From Gymnorhina tibicen (lineage: Eukaryota; Chordata; Aves; Passeriformes; Artamidae): 64,000 bases of DNA. The notes beneath the pieces are model-generated. The model ran no database searches, was not told where the DNA came from, and was given only the letters and a program-made list of their open reading frames with translations. The translations under genes and the position numbers were made by a program. The stretch covers positions 2,779,789 to 2,843,788 of the forward strand of contig VXAZ01000560.1 of assembly GCA_013399875.1 (NCBI GenBank). The letters run 5' to 3'. Positions 14,001-25,140 of this stretch are shown here, in pieces; position 1 is the stretch's first letter, and each line of letters opens with the position of its first letter.

Positions 14001-17000
14001 TATATATTTGACCTTAATGCTTTCGATGACATGATGCTTTTGAGTGCTGCCCACTAGGAAACCTTTTCCTTTTAGAATTTGTACTTTAATTGATGCCTGT
14101 GTTTTAAGATTTCGCCTTCTTTGCATAAGATTGACATATTAAGTGAAAGCCTGAGGACCTTGCAGGATGGAGGAGATAGGAGCTTTCCTGCTGCTGTAAA
14201 TCAAGCATTCTTGAAGTACCTGTGTTAATAATAATAGTGCTTTGCAATTATACAAGGCTTTTCATCTTCAAAGTGCAAGCATTAATTCACAAGTATATTT
14301 GTGTCTGCATTCCTTCCCCGTGCTTCAGGTGTACAATCGCTGTGCAGGAAATGAGATGTGTTGTTTTTCCTTTCTGTTTAGACCAAAGGCAAATATGAAT
14401 TTACAATGACTGAGTATGACTCCTACTCAAATTATGAAAGCAGTGTCCTGAAGGCAAAATTTTCGCAGTCAAGCTTCGGCTTCGGTATAAAAATACCACG
14501 AGTGTTTGAACTTGGTTACAATTCCAATGACATGAGGTTCAAGAAGTTCATGAAGAGGATGAAAAGATTTTCTTCAAGTGTAAGCACTGCTCCATTTAAT
14601 TCCCTGCTAACGTGTTCCCTGTAAGCGTGTGTGTGTGTTGGTTTGATGCTCCTCCTCAGGTCAGCAGCCGGGACTGGGATAAATCAAATCTTTTTCCCCA
14701 ACTGGATTCTGCCATTTGTTCCAAGTCTTGACTACCCCCACAATGCCTTCCTTTGTGTTTGCAGCATCCAGGAGCTTTTCCATTCAGCTCCCAGCCAGGA
14801 TCTGGGCTGCCTGACCTTTGAAATCAGCCACAACTGGTTGAGAGTCCTCAGTGATCCTTGTGGGTCCCTTCCAGCTGTGGATGTTCTCTGATTCTGAGTG
14901 TGCTCTGTCCAGTGCCCTGCTGGGCATCCACCTTTGAAAGTTTGTTGTGGAGTCATCTAAAAATTGAAACTAAGAAGCCTGTTCAACTTGAATCCATAAC
15001 TCCTAAGACTGACATAATTTGTTTTCTTTTTTTCACCTGTTATTGCCATAAACAAACATAGTTCACATCAGTGGTTTAATAGTATCACTGACCTGTGTCT
15101 CCTTTCAGTATAGAGTGTACTCAGGAATGGCAGAGTATTCCTTGCATTTGCTTCCTGCAAAGTGGCATTTCCCACAACAAGATCAGAGGTTGATGAGAAG
15201 CATTTGCAATAGATATCCATAAAGGAACCCCGTATTAAGTCCTGATTTTATTATTTAAGCTGCAGACCTCTATACTGAACCCTCCCTGATGTGCTTGTGC
15301 TGCTGGCTCAGACAGCTGAACACTAAATCCTTTAAACATAATGAAAGACGTTTTCTGTTCCAGACTTTTGTGCCAGAAAGGGGAGAGAAAAAATTTATCC
15401 ACGTACACATACCTACACAGAGACATGTAAATGTGGGTGTGTGAGAGAGAGTGTTTGTGTTTTCTCCTTTCCTTTCAGTTTTGATAAGGCCATATTCTGT
15501 GAAATACAAATATGAACCTGGCTCAGCCAGAGAATCGCCATTTCCCATACAAAAATCATGTTTTCAGATGTCAGAGCTTTTCAGGAGAGGGCTTGTGAGA
15601 GATGAAGTTTTATTAGGGGTAGAGCAGTCCCGCGGGATGCTGAGGTGTCCTTGCATCCTGGGTGTGCCACATCAGAACCTGGACCCTGCCTTTCCCCGTG
15701 TCCCAGTCGTGGCCTGACTCTCAGGAACTTTACTACCAAAAGTTTTGCCTTTGCAAAAGTTAGTTGGAAGATTTCCAGTTAGGAGATGTCCAGTTAGAGG
15801 ATTTCCAGTTGGAAACTGTGACATTAATAAATCCCGACCAGCGCTAATTGTTTAACCACAAATAACCCTGCGTTGCCACAAGAAGGGCACCCCTCACTCC
15901 TCCCGGATTCTCCTGTGCTCCTGCCTTTCCTGCAGTCCAGCAAGTTCATCCACGCCCGTTCCGAGCTGGCTGTTGGCGTTTACAAGCTGAAGCCCCGAGC
16001 CCTGATGCTGCATCACGAGTTCCTGCAGAGGCTCCGGCAGCTCCCCACGGAATACAGCTACGGGGAGTACCGGGAGCTCTACAGGGACTTTGGGACACAC
16101 TTCATCAAGGAGGCCACTGTCGGGGGCATCTATGAATATACTTTGGTCATGAACAGCGAGGAGCTCCGCAAGGCAGGTGTGTGCATCTGGTGGCTGGGAA
16201 GGAGCTTTGGGAACAGCTTTAGGGCGGCAAAACCCCTCTGCAGGCACCCAGGGATGGCTCGGGTCTGAGGTCAGGAGAGGGGGATGGTGGGAGAAGGAGT
16301 CAACAGCACCTCAGAGAAATCCTGCAGGAAATGTGGGAGCGGAAGAGCTCTTTGGCAGTAAATAAAGAGGTTTTCAAAGCATGCTCAGCTTCTGTGGGCT
16401 GGATTTAGTTCACAAAGAAAGGCCCTGTGGCAGGTATTTTAGACAACACGTTTTAGAGGCTGACAAGATGTTGAGATGAATGAGAATTGTGGATCTTAAC
16501 ACTTCTGTTGGCTTTGAAAGCCTTCACCCAAGTTTCTTTTTCCACTGCCTTTCAAATGGCAGTTTTGAAACACCTTTAGCCTCGAGAGCTTTTCCAGCAT
16601 GTAGGAAACAGTAAATAATTTGCTGGGTGACTCTTGTGCCTGACATTGCTCCTGCTCTTTGGCTCCAGCTCCCTTTGTTGTGAGAAATGATGATTGTTGT
16701 GCAGGACAGAGCGAGCAGCGTGGCATTAATCAATAGCTGCACTCTCAGTTATTTATTCATTGGCAGGGGAGTGAGGAGCTGCCTCTGCTGTCTGTCTGCA
16801 GGGGCGTTTACTGGGCTCTGCTTTGTGTGGTGCTCAGTCTGTTTGCTCTTCTGCTGTGTGGGAAGTTCCTTACCCTGGAGTCTGGTAGAGCCCGGAGGGA
16901 CAGAATTTAGATTCAGATTTCAGGCGTGCAGATTCTAACGCAGTTTCCCAACTTCTCGGCTGTTGGTGTGGGCCCATCACAAGCCACGTGTGTTTGAACT

Positions 17001-20000
17001 AAAGTGTGCTGTTTGCATCAAAAAGCTCGGTGTCTGCTGACCCAGATCAGGATCCTGCGGCAATGACAACATTTTCACCCAAATGCTGAGCTGGGCTGGG
17101 AGTTCCCACCAGGGTTTTGTAGGTCCAGTCTGAGAATTCGGGGTTTTCCCTTCGAATCCCTCATTATGTTTGTACTGTCTGTGCTGGAACTGAGGTTTTC
17201 TTTAGCAGACTGGGTTTCACATGGTTGGAACTTGCTCTGCGCTCACACGGAATCCAATCTGCCACATCTTAGAATCATGGAATCCTTTAGGTTGGAAAAG
17301 CTCTCTAAGATCATGGAGTCCAAACTGTTAACCCAGCACTGCCAAGGCCACCACTAAACCACGTCCCCAAGTGCCACATCCACTTGTCCTATAAATCCCT
17401 CTGGGGTTGGTGACTCCACCCTTGCCCTGGGAAACTTCTTCCAGGGCTTGATAACCCTTTTGGTGAAGAAAAGTTTCCTGATATCCAGTCTAAATATCCA
17501 CGAAGCAGTTAAGGCTCTTCTGGCAGCAGAGAATTGGAGATGGGAGCTGGTAAAAGGAGGAAAAGATATTTTATTTATTCCTCTTAAAAAGCCTGGCTCC
17601 TGGGCATGGGGAGGGGTGGTGGGGAGTCTGTGGTTAGATGTCCACTGTTTTCCCACCCACTGCAGCTCTGCTTAACCCAGTACAGCTGGGTGGCTGACTA
17701 AAATCCTCCTCTTCCAGCATTTACCTTGCATTTCCACTTGGCTTCAGAGTTCTGTAAAACACACAGATATCATTTCGTGTAGTTCTGTTAAATATCCAAA
17801 AAAAAAAAAACTTCTTCATCTTAGCTCCTTTTTTTTTTTTACCCAAAGCGAAAATACTCATCAGCTCCCATTTTCTGAGTACACGGACATAAAACATGAA
17901 ACAGTTGTATTAAAACCCTGCAATTTTTGGTTGTGTGTTTAAGGTTATTCTCTGAGCGATGTCCAGAAATGCGCACAGAAGGGCTTTAACGTTGGTGTGA
18001 ATTTTCGTGTATTCTCTGTGGGGCTTGGAGTGGATTCAGCTGGCTGCAAAGCCCTTTTGAAAGAGATTGGAGGTAAGCATGAAGCACTTCTGCCACCTCA
18101 TTTCTTTGTCATAGTGAAAGGAAGATTTTTGTGAGCTTGCCTGCCTGAAATATTTCCCCACTCCCTCACAGCCACGTTTGAATCTGCTGGCTCACCCCAG
18201 CCAGGCTTAACAGCGGGGGAGAAGTCTCAAAGCTTGGGGTTTTTCCAGTATTTTCTGTGCAGAGAGTAAATATCTGCTCAGCATCCCAAGGAAAAGCAGG
18301 GACAGGTCAACCACTACCCACCAGGCCAGCGCTGGTGTTAAATACCAACCCCCACCTCTCAGCAGGGCAACCCAGCACGCCCCTTTTTGCGTCCTGGTGG
18401 GGAAAACAGGGAGGTGGTGGTGTTGTGGGAGCCTCTGGGGACGTGGGGAGCTGGAGGTGTGCGTGGGAGGAAGGTGCACCTGGAAACGCGTGGAGGAGAA
18501 CAAGGAGCCTTCCTGGTGGCGAGGAGCACTGGGCTGGGGAAGGACCCGTGAGCTTAAAACTGCAGGGAAGGAGTTTAGGGGAGAGATGCAGGGTGCAGGA
18601 TGGGGAACTCCTGCAGGGGAGCAGGAGGGACACAGCACGCACTCCGTAGGAAACCGGGTGAGAAACGCTTGGGGCCTTTTTCCTCGGAGCGGGTACGGGG
18701 GTCACTGGTAACTGCAGCCCACAAAGACACGGCCCGGGCAGGGCTGGGCACTTCCTGAGGGCGTTCTTGCAGACAGCACCGCCAAGAAGCAGCTTGTGGA
18801 GGATTTCCTGGCGCTGGTCCGCGGCGGAGCGAGCGAACACATCACCAGCCTGGCCCACAGGGACCTGCCCACGGCCGAGCTCATGCAGCAGTGGGGAGAG
18901 GCTGTGCAGTACAACCCCGAGATCATAAAGCTGAAGGTACTGCATCCCTCACTTCCTCCAGCCTCAGCTGAGCGCCTTGGAGAACCCTGTGTTTAAATGA
19001 ACAGGATTTAGAGAAAGAAAAGCCAGGAGCAGTAGACCCCGTTGCGCAGCGTAGCTTCTCTGAGTGTTGAGAAAAGCAAAGGTGCGATGCTTTAAGGGGA
19101 CTGTGGTTGGAAATACACAAAGTAAACGGCTTCAACCCTTTAACTTGGCTGTGCAGATGTCATTTCATGCTGCCTGCCAGGCAGATCAGACAACCCAATC
19201 TTCTGTTTTACCAAAATTCTATCTGGCAGCATATATTTTATAAGGACTTCTATTCTCCTTGATGTTTATCAACTTCTGTGAGCACCAGTGACAATTCTTT
19301 CTGGTTCAGAAGGCCAGGTGGTTCACTGTGCATGCCTGGATGTTTGTGCAGCTTAGCTGAACCTTAAAAAACAGGAGTTAGGCTTTGAAGAGTCAAGGAT
19401 TTTTGATCCTGGAGAGTTTTAGAAATGCAGAAAGCAAGCAGAAGTGTGCAGCAGTTCTGCCTCATCGTCTTTAATGTCAAAATGAGTGACTAGAACAAAG
19501 GTGCAAGAGAACATAATTTCAAACAGGAGTTTGGACTGGTTGAGGTGGAAGTTGATTTATAGTTGTTTTTCACTGTAAAATTTAATTTTAGGCAAAAATC
19601 CTTACATTTGTAAAAAGGGGAGTTTTTCTCCAGAAAGAGGTGAATTCTAAAAATGTGAAGCAAGCAAAAATCAGTAATTTGGAAATACAGCCAGTGCCCA
19701 TCTGGCACTTGCTGCAGCCCCTGGTGTGCTGTGGATTGAGCTTCCAGAAATGCACTGGGAGGTCTCAGGATGGGAGACAAGAGAAATGCAACCCTCTGCA
19801 CCAAATCCCACACACAGAAAAATCTCCCATGAGGAGCTGAGGTGTTCTTTGTCTTGCCTGGCATCAGTGACCAGGCTGCCCAGTGAAAAACCTCAGGCGG
19901 ATGTAATTTGGATTTGGTATCTTCATTTCCATACCAATATCCCTGTGGGGCTCGAAGATCAAAAGTACCAGCGGAGTGTGACTAAATGTCAGCCCAAGAA

Positions 20001-20165
20001 TGCTTAGTTAGGGAAAACTAAAGCAAATCAGTTCATAAATCATCTGCTGGAGGGACTTGGCAGGTCACTCTTAGTGTATTTCCTCATTTGTATGATCTGA
20101 ATTCAAAAAGCAAAGTATGGATCACAGATAATTGATGAAGAGTGGATGTACAGCAGCAGGAAATG

Positions 20166-20196
<31 letters not shown>

Positions 20197-23100
20197 TGAA
20201 ATTTTTTTTTTTTTTTTTTTTGTATTGGAACATTCTTTAGTTCTTTTAGTTCGAGCCTGTGACAGCAGCAGGGTGATCTTTCATGCTTGCTGTGTGTGGC
20301 CTGCATGGCAGCATCTCTGCAGTGAGGATGGGAATTTGGGATGGATCCTCTGCTGGCACATGGAAATACCATCCCACCGGCAGCAGCGGGTGACTGGCAC
20401 TACTGACACTCCACTTTAACTTTCCCTTGTTCTCAGGGGGAAAAGAAACAAGTCAGCCAAAGTCTCCTTGGTCCCTGCAGGTTCACTGTGTTGTGCACCC
20501 CTTGTCTTCTGTCCCCGACCCCATCTGCAGATGGAGATCAAATCCTCTCCCTTCTGGAAGGCAACAAAACCCTTTTCTGGGCTCCATAAGGACAGAAACC
20601 AGCCTTGAAATGCAGGAGTGGTGAAGGTGGAAGTGCTGATGTGAACCCCTGTGACTGCTGCCTCTGGCTGTGCTGGGGGGCTGTCGGAAGAGATTTTTCT
20701 AGATGGTTTTTAGGGGGCATTTTTAAAATCAGAGTAAGAGATCACTCAGAAAACGTAAGTTTGAGCCAATCTGATCTGTAAATGTCTGTACCAGAAAAAT
20801 GGCTGAGAAAGGATTTGATGAAACTCCTGTGCTACTGAGGCTGTTTGTCAGCCAGCAGTTTGGCTGCTGTGTTGTGTTACACATTTCCAGCTTCTCTGGT
20901 TTTGGAAACCAAGGGGAGCATCCCTGGGAGTGTTCTGGCGTCGTGGCCTTGTTGTTCAGAAGGTTTTAGCAAACAGCAATGGGAAACCTGGAGTTTGTGC
21001 CGCACAGCCTCCGTTTCCCTCTCCCGCTGTGCCACCTCCGGGCCTCGGGATGTTCACAGCATCTCGAGCTTGGGAATTAATGCAGTTTCTGCCCTCCCCT
21101 TAGGCAGAGCCACTGTATGAGCTGGTGACTCCCTCTGACTTGGCTGATTCCATCAAAATAAAAGAGAATCTGCGGCGGGCCCTGGATGAGTTCCAGCTGG
21201 AGACCAGTTCCTGTCGCTGTGCTCCGTGCCACGGGAACGGCGTCGCCTTCCTGAGAGGTACGGGGGTCCTGCTCCTCTTCTCTGCCCTCTTGACTGAAAT
21301 CAGCTGGGAGTTTGTGGGGAGCACGGAGCAAGCAATCTGATCTTTAGTTTCTCCTGTCATTTCTTGCTCAGGTAATTGCTCTGTGTTTTTAAAGTTGCTC
21401 TATTTGTGGAGCCCTGGTAAGTAAAGATAGTAAAGTCAAGGGATGTGTCTTTGCAGTGGGAGTGACCATTATCCATATCAGTTTTACAGAAGAGTTTGTT
21501 ACTTCTCAATTACCCATTTAAAGAAAAGAATCTTTGACATATTTAAGTCTCCTCCTTTTGCTTTTAAGATTGCTTCTATCCTCCTGTAGAAGTGACTACT
21601 GTCTCAGCATTAATTAGCGTTTGTAAAAGTGTTTTGAAGATGAAAAGCACCATGTAAGTGCCAAGCACAGCGATCACCACCACCTCCCCCTGTTCCTGGT
21701 AGAAGCTGTCCTCCTTTGTAAGCAGGCTGTGATTTAAAAAAATGAAGGGGAAAAATAATCAAATTAAATGAAAACCGCTCTGCCTAAACAAGGGATATAT
21801 GATGTGATGAGAGCTTCTAACAAAGGGACCATTTTGTCAAGTGCCTAATTCCAATCTGCATCTGCAAAAGTCCTGATGAGAATCGTTATCATCAAATTGT
21901 ATCTAATGCAGAAACGATCACTTCAGGTACCAGCCAGCTGATTGTAGCACTTCAAGCATTTGTCTCATGGTGACCTTTGTTTAAATAACTTTGTAGGAGC
22001 TGAGTCCAGGTTAGTGTTTCATTTAGGATGCTCTCAGAAAAGGTTTTAAATGACCGTATAGTTTCCTCAGTGGGAACTCTCCTCCAGGTTCCAGACATGG
22101 GATACACACCACAGTCCTGGGCAGCCAGAGCAGGGGTTTTGGCCTTTTCCTCTGCCACAAAGCCAAGTTAGGATATTCCTGTCCTGGTTGCTCTTTCTTG
22201 ATGCTGCAGTTTGTTCTTTATCAGCTTTACCAAGAGCTCTCTGCAGAGACCCCGCCTGCAGTGCTGTGTTCAGCTCTGAAACCCCAAACACTAAAAGGGC
22301 GTGGAGCTCCTGGAGCGAGTCCAGAGGAGGCCACAGGGAAGGCAGGGTTAGATGGGATACTGGGAATTAATTCCTGGCTGTGAGGGTGGGGAGGCCCTGG
22401 CACAGGGTGCCCAGAGAAGCTGTGGCTGCCCCATCCCTGGAAGTGTCCAAGGCCAGGCTGGGCAGGGCTTGGAGCACCCTGGGCTAGTGGGAGGTGTCCC
22501 TGCCCGTGGCAGTGGAGTTGGAATGAAATAAGTCTTAAATTCCCTTCCAACCCAAACCATCCCAGGATTCTGTGATCTCTTTTGGAGAGGAGCAGAGGGA
22601 CTCTGTGGTCCCCTGGCTTGTGGAATTGCACCAGTGAGTCTGAGGTTGAGCTGCAGGGCAGGAACAAATGGCCGGGGAGGTGAGAGGGGCGGCAGGGCAG
22701 TCACAGCTCCCCTCTTTATTGATATTGATCCCCTCAGCACTGGAGAAAAATGGTGGCATTTCACCCACTGTGCCTTCCTCACAGGAGATGAAGTGCTGGA
22801 GAGGAGTGGATGCCTGCTGGGAAATGTGGCTCCAGGTCTGTAATTCCCACCGTCTCTGCTTGCTTTCAGGAACAGAGTGTGAGTGCTTGTGTCCCCTCGG
22901 CTACAGCGGCACCGCCTGTGAGATCAGCAGGAGGAGAGGTGAGAGGCTCCCAGCTCCAAGGGGACAATCCCAGCTGTGTTAGGGATGGCAGCTGATGGAT
23001 GGGGAGTGATGCCAGCCCTGGCTGTCCCCGGTCTGCCCAGCCCAGTGCACCCAGCTGGGCCCCTCCAAAGGGGACAGATGTATTTTCCCTGCCCTCTGCT

Positions 23101-24484
23101 GAATTTCTCTGCCCTCCCCATGAGGAGGGTTTATTTTTGCAGTTCAAAGCTGCATGTACATGCCTTGCAATTGTAACAAAATACAAACTCCTGCCTAGTT
23201 TACAATCCCTGGAAAGCCTCGGGTCTCCTCCTCAGGAAACAGCTCTGTTTCCTAGGCTTTTCCCTTTGATAAAGCCAGCGTGTTGCAAACTGTTCTCCCC
23301 CAGATATGCCACCATGCATTTTAATCTTAAAATCTTATTATGTTGTTTTGAAGCATTTATTAATGCTTCTTGGTCACTTTATGTCTCCTCTGTCTCCTGA
23401 CTGATGTTCTTAACTCCTTCTAGTTTAGGATCATCTGTGAATTTAATCATTTTGTTTACTTCTTCCAGCTCATTAACTGAGATGCTAAATAGTACCAGAT
23501 CTCAGGCACCCAGAGCTCTGGCACCGTCCCACAATTTGATGCACTGCATTTATCACTGGCTTTGTTTACAGCCTTACCCGGTGCTCGTTCTGCATGGCTG
23601 TGTCCGAACGGAGCCAGGCTGAAATGCACTTTAGGCCAAGATTTCACTGAACCAGGGGTCACTTTTGTGGGTATTTCTAAGGAAGCCCATGGTGCCTTGA
23701 ACTGTGGAGTCACTGACACCTTACTTCAGTCTGTTTTTCACACACGTAGTCACATCCAACCCTCCCAAAGCTCACATCCATCCATTTGTCAACACTGTAA
23801 CTTCATTTCTCACTCCCATTTCCTCCTTTTATGTGTTGCCTCCGTGGTTCTCAGGATTTTGAATTCATGCCACTCACATGCTCAGGGTCCAGAAGAATCA
23901 GTGTAATAGGAAAAGCAGTGGAGGGAAAGCTGAATAGTCAAGCTGTTGTTCACTGAAGTGTTAACACTGCCCCTACCACCTCGAAATGTGGCTGAGACAA
24001 GTTTAGTTGGTCTGTTTCTTATCTAGGCTTGGACTAAGACAAAGAGAGAAACGTCCTTCAAGCAAATAAAAAGCTAATTGACTTTTTTTTCCCCTCTTTC
24101 GTGTCTTCCTGAAGTGTAGTTTGAACAAACACACAGAAATGCTGAACTGAGACTTAACATCCCTAAAACAATTGCTCATTGTTAATGACTCTGGTATATT
24201 GTTAGTGATGTGGACAGGGGCAGAGCTGTTTGTATTCAAATACAATTCATGAGAGCTGACAGCTCTTCCCATGGAAAGAGCTGCTTGTTTCTGACAGTCC
24301 TTTCCAGCTTTGTTGTTTTTTTTTTTTTCCAGATGCTGCTATTAATGGAAACTGGGGGTGCTGGGCCAGCTGGTCCCCGTGTTCAGGAGGTCAGAGGACC
24401 AGAAGGCGACAGTGCAACAACCCCGCCCCACAGAACGGTGGCTCCTCGTGCTCAGGGCCAGACTCTGAGGCAGCTCCTTGCTAG
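7987..24484 (+). CDS. C8B: Complement component C8 beta chain, complete 12-exon coding region
   Basis: C8 beta is a secreted plasma subunit of complement C8. It binds C5b-7 and helps start the membrane attack complex. The splice model joins 12 exons (83, 142, 142, 142, 133, 198, 241, 129, 164, 154, 69, 152 nt) into 582 codons plus stop; the human protein is about 591. Order: signal peptide 1-26, propeptide to RARHAR (41-46), TSP1 about 56-110, LDL-receptor A 114-147, MACPF about 150-494 with FGTHF at 332-336 and GG at 343-344, EGF-like 495-526, TSP1 536-582. Motifs such as AGGCSPHYI and RGGASEHIT are C8B rather than C8A. Every junction is GT-AG and in phase. Introns hold CR1 fragments near 11740, 14845, 17268, 22248 and 23400; nothing else recognisable. 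It converges on C8A. Confidence 0.97.
9430..9571 (+). CDS. C8B: C8B exon 2 (propeptide and first half of TSP1)
   Basis: Encodes residues 28-75. A basic stretch, RARHAR at 41-46, is a likely furin-type site before mature Ser47. The TSP1 domain begins with C57 and carries WSSW at 62-65, a tryptophan pair of the kind C-mannosylated in this family. Acceptor ACACAG, donor GTGAGT, ends phase 0. Confidence 0.94.
10610..10751 (+). CDS. C8B: C8B exon 3 (end of TSP1, start of LDL-receptor A)
   Basis: Encodes residues 76-122. Cysteines C92, C102 and C108 finish the TSP1 domain, and C114 and C119 open the LDL-receptor A module. Acceptor ATCACAG, donor GTAAGG, phase 0 to 1. Confidence 0.95.
11454..11595 (+). 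CDS. C8B: C8B exon 4 (LDL-receptor A core)
   Basis: Encodes residues 123-169. The calcium-binding signature is intact: [12 protein letters not shown] at 133-144, with C125, C132, C138 and C147. It leads into the MACPF domain with [10 protein letters not shown]. Donor GTGAGT, phase 1 to 2. Confidence 0.96.
11740..12225 (+). mobile_element. CR1 LINE 3' fragment in C8B intron 4
   Basis: About 490 bases of the CR1 3' region: AGAGCAAATCCAGAGGAGG, then GGTTGCCCAGAGAAGCTGTG, CATCCCTGGAAGTGTCCAAG, and a tail with CATTCCATGATTCT. 5'-truncated as usual for CR1. Best-preserved plus-strand copy in the window. Confidence 0.93.
13641..13773 (+). CDS. C8B: C8B exon 5 (N-terminal MACPF)
   Basis: Encodes residues 170-214, the most conserved C8B stretch here ([13 protein letters not shown], then [12 protein letters not shown]). 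Acceptor CTACAG, donor GTACGT, phase 2 to 0. It is shorter than C8A exon 5 because it lacks the extra cysteine-bearing loop of C8A. Confidence 0.96.
14382..14579 (+). CDS. C8B: C8B exon 6 (MACPF, first membrane-inserting segment)
   Basis: Encodes residues 215-280. By homology this covers the first transmembrane hairpin cluster of the MACPF fold, with the glycine-rich [18 protein letters not shown]. Both ends are phase 0; donor GTAAGC. The reading frame continues uninterrupted from the previous exon. Confidence 0.95.
14845..14897 (+). mobile_element. Short CR1 3' end in C8B intron 6
   Basis: GATCCTTGTGGGTCCCTTCC followed by TTCTCTGATTCTG is the terminal CR1 sequence and tail repeat. Only the last 50 or so bases remain. 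Confidence 0.75.
15936..16176 (+). CDS. C8B: C8B exon 7 (MACPF signature motif)
   Basis: Encodes residues 281-360 and contains the family signature, FGTHF at 332-336 followed by GG at 343-344. Its 241 nt equals the paralogous C8A exon 7 exactly. Acceptor CTGCAG, donor GTGTGT, phase 0 to 1. Confidence 0.96.
17268..17500 (-). mobile_element. CR1 fragment, minus strand, C8B intron 7
   Basis: Starts with the inverted tail AGAATCATGGAATCC, then GTTGGAAAAG and, further on, CCCAAGTGCCACATCCAC and GGGAAACTTCTTCCAGGGC. This is the CR1 subtype with the 'chapter' around a poorly conserved middle, inverted relative to C8B. Confidence 0.88.
17944..18072 (+). CDS. C8B: C8B exon 8 (MACPF)
   Basis: Encodes residues 361-403, with a cysteine pair (VQKCA and AGCKA) around a hydrophobic FSVGLGV strand. 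The acceptor is the less usual AAG (TTTAAG). This is the least conserved C8B exon, but the frame and flanking matches are clear. Confidence 0.9.
18773..18936 (+). CDS. C8B: C8B exon 9 (MACPF, second membrane segment)
   Basis: Encodes residues 404-458 with strong C8B identity ([33 protein letters not shown]). Acceptor TTGCAG, donor GTACTG, phase 1 to 0. A 212-residue open frame on the opposite strand here is only a shadow. Confidence 0.96.
20169..20221. repeat. Two adjoining poly-T tracts
   Basis: 29 T, then GAAA, then 20 T, in C8B intron 9. No retroposed sequence was recognised beside it. Confidence 0.9.
21104..21257 (+). CDS. C8B: C8B exon 10 (end of MACPF, start of EGF-like)
   Basis: Encodes residues 459-509: [13 protein letters not shown], a helical [10 protein letters not shown], then the EGF cysteines CRCAPC at 495-500. 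Donor GTACGG interrupts the EGF-like module in phase 1, at a place where C8A has no intron. Confidence 0.95.
22248..22580 (+). mobile_element. CR1 LINE 3' fragment in C8B intron 10
   Basis: Contains GAGTCCAGAGGAGGCCAC, GTGCCCAGAGAAGCTGTGGC and a tail CATCCCAGGATTCTGTG. It ends about 290 bases before C8B exon 11. Confidence 0.92.
22870..22938 (+). CDS. C8B: C8B exon 11 (end of EGF-like domain)
   Basis: A 69-nt exon encoding residues 510-532, with C513, C515, C517 and C526 in [14 protein letters not shown]. Acceptor CTTTCAG, donor GTGAGA, phase 1 to 1. A CR1 fragment ends about 290 bases upstream. Confidence 0.94.
23400..23530 (-). mobile_element. Degraded older CR1-like fragment in C8B intron 11
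   Basis: AGGATCATCTGTGAATTTAA, CTCATTAACTGAGATGCTAA and ATAGTACCAG resemble the inverted, more 5' part of old CR1 or L3 elements. Divergence is high, and no tail is present. Confidence 0.5.
24333..24484 (+). CDS. C8B: C8B exon 12 (C-terminal TSP1 and stop)
   Basis: Encodes residues 533-582 and a TAG stop at 24482-24484. The second TSP1 carries WGCWASW at 540-546 and [12 protein letters not shown] at 559-570. Acceptor after a long T tract. Its 152 coding nt equals the last exon of C8A. A weak polyadenylation hexamer (ATTAAA) lies near 24919; I saw no close AATAAA. Confidence 0.95.
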
Positions 24485-25009
24485 ATGGAATCAGCAGGAA
24501 CTCACACAGTACTGATGGGCACTTGGCAGACTGCTTGGGAAGGCGTCGCCTCGCTGGCTTTCTGAGTTGGCCTCGCTCTGCCTGTGGGTCTCATCCAAGT
24601 CAGAAACGTTTCAGAAGACACTGGGAGCTGGGAGGGTGTTAGGAGCCACACCTTTGGACGTGCACTTGTCCCATGGGATTGAATGTGCTTACTGACCTCA
24701 ATATTTTGCCTTTTTCCTGTCTTTATTGCAATGGGCTAAATGAGACAAGCTTTATCTCTCTCTGCATTTGGTAGCTGCGTGATTTCAAATTGTGCTGTCT
24801 TGCTGTTGAAGGTTCCTTTGAGATAAGAAGAGACACTTTGATCTTACGTGCAGCAGGGTGTGCACTAATGCACAGCTTCTGTGAAGGCAGCTGTGTCATG
24901 TGGAGCAAAATACAGCACATTAAAACCTAAATCCCAATGAGCACAACAGTGTCTAACGTGACATTTAGAGCCACTGTGCCTCACTACCCTGCTTCCCCAG
25001 TTTATTGTG

Positions 25010-25140
25010 TTGTTCCCAGCCCTGCCACGGGCAGTGTCACCTTCCGATAGCCCAGGTTGCTCCAAGCCCCATCCAGCCTGGCCTGGAACACTTCCAGGGA
25101 TCCAGGGGCAGCCACAGCTTCCCTGGGGCAAATGGAACAT
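25010..25140 (-). mobile_element. CR1 fragment between C8B and C8A
   Basis: Inverted CR1 core: GCCACGGGCAGTGTCACC, CCCAGGTTGCTCCAAGCCCC, ACACTTCCAGGGAT. Both ends are truncated. Confidence 0.88.

Noticed and set aside
17145..17165. TTCGAATCCC, resembling a tRNA T-arm
   Set aside because: No matching acceptor stem, D-arm or anticodon arm around it; it abuts a CR1 fragment.
18307..18945. 212-residue minus-strand frame over C8B exon 9
   Set aside because: Antisense shadow of the coding exon and nearby GC-rich intron.
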